From contig NZ_JPRO01000029.1 of the NCBI RefSeq assembly GCF_000737785.1, positions 1 to 34,092 on the forward strand: DNA of 34,092 bases, read 5' to 3'. The notes under the pieces were generated by a model, which saw only the letters and a list, made by a program, of their open reading frames with translations, did not search any database and had not been told where the DNA came from. Shown here in pieces: positions 33,086 to 34,092 of the stretch (positions are counted from its first letter, which is position 1; each line of letters opens with the position of its first letter). Source of the DNA: Chryseobacterium luteum. GTDB taxonomy: Bacteria; Bacteroidota; Bacteroidia; Flavobacteriales; Weeksellaceae. The translations under genes were made by a program, and so were the position numbers.

Positions 33086-33607
33086 ATGGAATGTACCCGT
33101 ATTATTAATCACTATAAAAAAAATTCAGGAAAATATATCTGTCTTGTTTTTATCATGTTCAGCTGTTGCTGTAAAGCACAGTCGGTAATAGTTTCAGGCA
33201 CCAATTGGAATGCAGGTATTCCCAGCATTACAGAAGCAGGAAACAATTATACCGGCACTTATAGCAGTGCAACCAACCAGACTATTCTTAATGTTGGCTT
33301 GCCTGCATTACTTGGAAGCGTAAAAGTATATGTACATTATGAAGCTAATCCCACATGGAACAATTCATTAATTCTATCTGCAAAAAGAACCAGCAACGGA
33401 ACCACTTTATGTGTAGGATGCGTTATATCAGGTGGAACTGCTTATCAGACAGTGACGCAGACTGCTATTGAGCTATTCAGAATATCCACTATCTTATCAG
33501 TTACATCCTATAGCGGAATTAATATAGAATATCAGCTAAGCGGTGTTTCTGTAACGATTCCTGCAGCAGCCTACCACAGTAAAATAGTTTTTACGGTAAG
33601 TAATTAA
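33086..33607 (+). CDS. Small exported beta-rich protein, putative fibre tip or minor subunit
   Basis: The 173-residue protein starts ten bases after the stop of subunit 2 and ends the operon. A signal peptide with three adjacent cysteines (27-29) ends in CKAQ. The mature chain is Thr/Ser/Asn-rich and beta-like, with a CVGC pair (109-112) that could form a disulfide, and ends in SKIVFTVSN. That last strand resembles the ends of the two subunits (VTYTISDN, ITYTITE), but the rest of the sequence does not align with them. I do not recognise a family. A distinct last gene with its own disulfide would fit a tip adhesin; this is speculation. Confidence 0.7.
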   Translation: MECTRIINHYKKNSGKYICLVFIMFSCCCKAQSVIVSGTNWNAGIPSITEAGNNYTGTYSSATNQTILNVGLPALLGSVKVYVHYEANPTWNNSLILSAKRTSNGTTLCVGCVISGGTAYQTVTQTAIELFRISTILSVTSYSGINIEYQLSGVSVTIPAAAYHSKIVFTVSN

Positions 33608-34006
33608 TGATAAGTTAGGAATGATTATAGATAGAACAGCAGTTTTTGATCTTTTGATCCTCAAAATGAATATCCATATTTTGTGTTGATCTTATTGAAG
33701 AAAAATATTTTATCTGGTAATAATTATAAAATTGAAACAGTGTTTAAAAATGAGATTATTATCACACAGATTTCTCAGATCGCAAAAGTTTTTTTCAGAT
33801 ATTATTTTATAAACCCCTGGTTGGGATTTTAAGCTGGTGGAATATCTCTCGCAGATCAGGCAGATTGAGCAGATTTTTAATTTCATGTATATTGATCTAA
33901 GTTCAGGCTGAAGACTTTGTTTACTCTATACATTGGAGAACGGGCTAAACCGCACTTATTGAAGATAAGGTGATCCGTGTCGAGTGGTGAAGATCTGTCC
34001 GCGCCC
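33608..34006. other. Noncoding region downstream of the fibre-like operon
   Basis: About 400 bases with no gene I can support. It contains CAGAT nonamer repeats (33765-33876) and a more GC-rich stretch (about 33930-34006) before the heptamer array. Confidence 0.6.
33765..33876 (+). repeat. CAGAT nonamer repeats in two groups
   Basis: Group one: CACAGATTT (33765) and CTCAGATCG (33774). Group two: CGCAGATCA (33850), GGCAGATTG (33859) and AGCAGATTT (33868). Units are exactly nine bases and share the CAGAT core with the repeat at 10575-10601. Confidence 0.6.
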
Positions 34007-34092
34007 CTATTACCTATTACCTATTACCTATTACCTATTACCTATTACCTATTACCTATTACCTATTACCTATTACCTATTACCTATTACCT
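34007..34092 (+). repeat. Heptamer tandem array (CTATTAC), runs off right edge
   Basis: The unit CTATTAC is repeated about 12 times without a visible mismatch and continues to the last base. Total length unknown because the window ends inside it. Confidence 0.95.

Noticed and set aside
34007..34092. Repeat array as a possible CRISPR
   Set aside because: Units are 7 bases and directly adjacent, with no spacers and no cas genes.

Overview
The window looks like a piece of a Flavobacteriia chromosome, most likely Chryseobacterium or a close relative such as Elizabethkingia. This rests on several things read from the sequence: a SusC/SusD pair, a T9SS-type C-terminal sorting domain, signal peptides ending in xAQ or xSQ, DUF4407, DUF4252 and GIN-domain proteins, Bacteroidetes-type -7 elements (TAnnTTTG) before several genes, and a small bacteriocin-like peptide with the LSRKELKNLNGG leader type of Chryseobacterium. 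No tRNA, rRNA, IS element or CRISPR array was seen.

Layout. 1-551 (minus) is the start of a large secreted repeat protein that runs off the edge. 871-3818 is a two-gene operon: a DUF4407 membrane/coiled-coil protein and a soluble AAA ATPase fused to an M41 (FtsH-type) zinc protease. 3951-5231 holds two exported proteins, one with a phage tail-collar domain and one with a T9SS sorting domain, followed by a KTSC-domain gene. On the minus strand lie guaB (5621-7081), an ECF sigma factor operon with a predicted membrane partner and two DUF4252/GIN exported proteins (7268-10298), a GlmU-like nucleotidyl/acetyltransferase (10721-11881) and type B ribosomal protein L31 (12198-12449). From 12628 to 17337 a tight plus-strand operon encodes a beta-helix lipoprotein, a MazG-type pyrophosphohydrolase, a WG-repeat protein, AroA and an exported protein.

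17533-18210 is the most unusual non-enzymatic stretch. It has a 49-codon cysteine-rich double-glycine-leader peptide gene with its own terminator, then about 490 bp without a convincing gene. That gap carries three DnaA boxes in the same orientation, exactly 12 bp apart, beside an AT-rich tract and an opposed box, so it is a candidate replication origin or DnaA-regulated site. An SDR oxidoreductase, a BamA/TamA-like outer membrane protein (TTG start), a SusC/SusD pair and a Tat-exported phosphocholine-type phospholipase C follow.

The last 5.3 kb (28339-33607) is the best candidate for an undescribed system. It is an operon of five exported proteins: a small beta-rich subunit, a PapD/DUF916-like two-Ig-domain protein, a 916-residue protein built like a fimbrial usher (Ig domains, beta barrel, two C-terminal beta domains), a paralogue of the first subunit, and a third small beta-rich protein. 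Order and architecture suggest a Bacteroidetes chaperone-usher-like surface fibre. The function is inferred from architecture, not from a recognised family. A low-confidence hairpin after the first subunit and a duplicated upstream element suggest how subunit dosage could be set. The right edge is noncoding, with CAGAT nonamer repeats and a heptamer tandem array running off the end.
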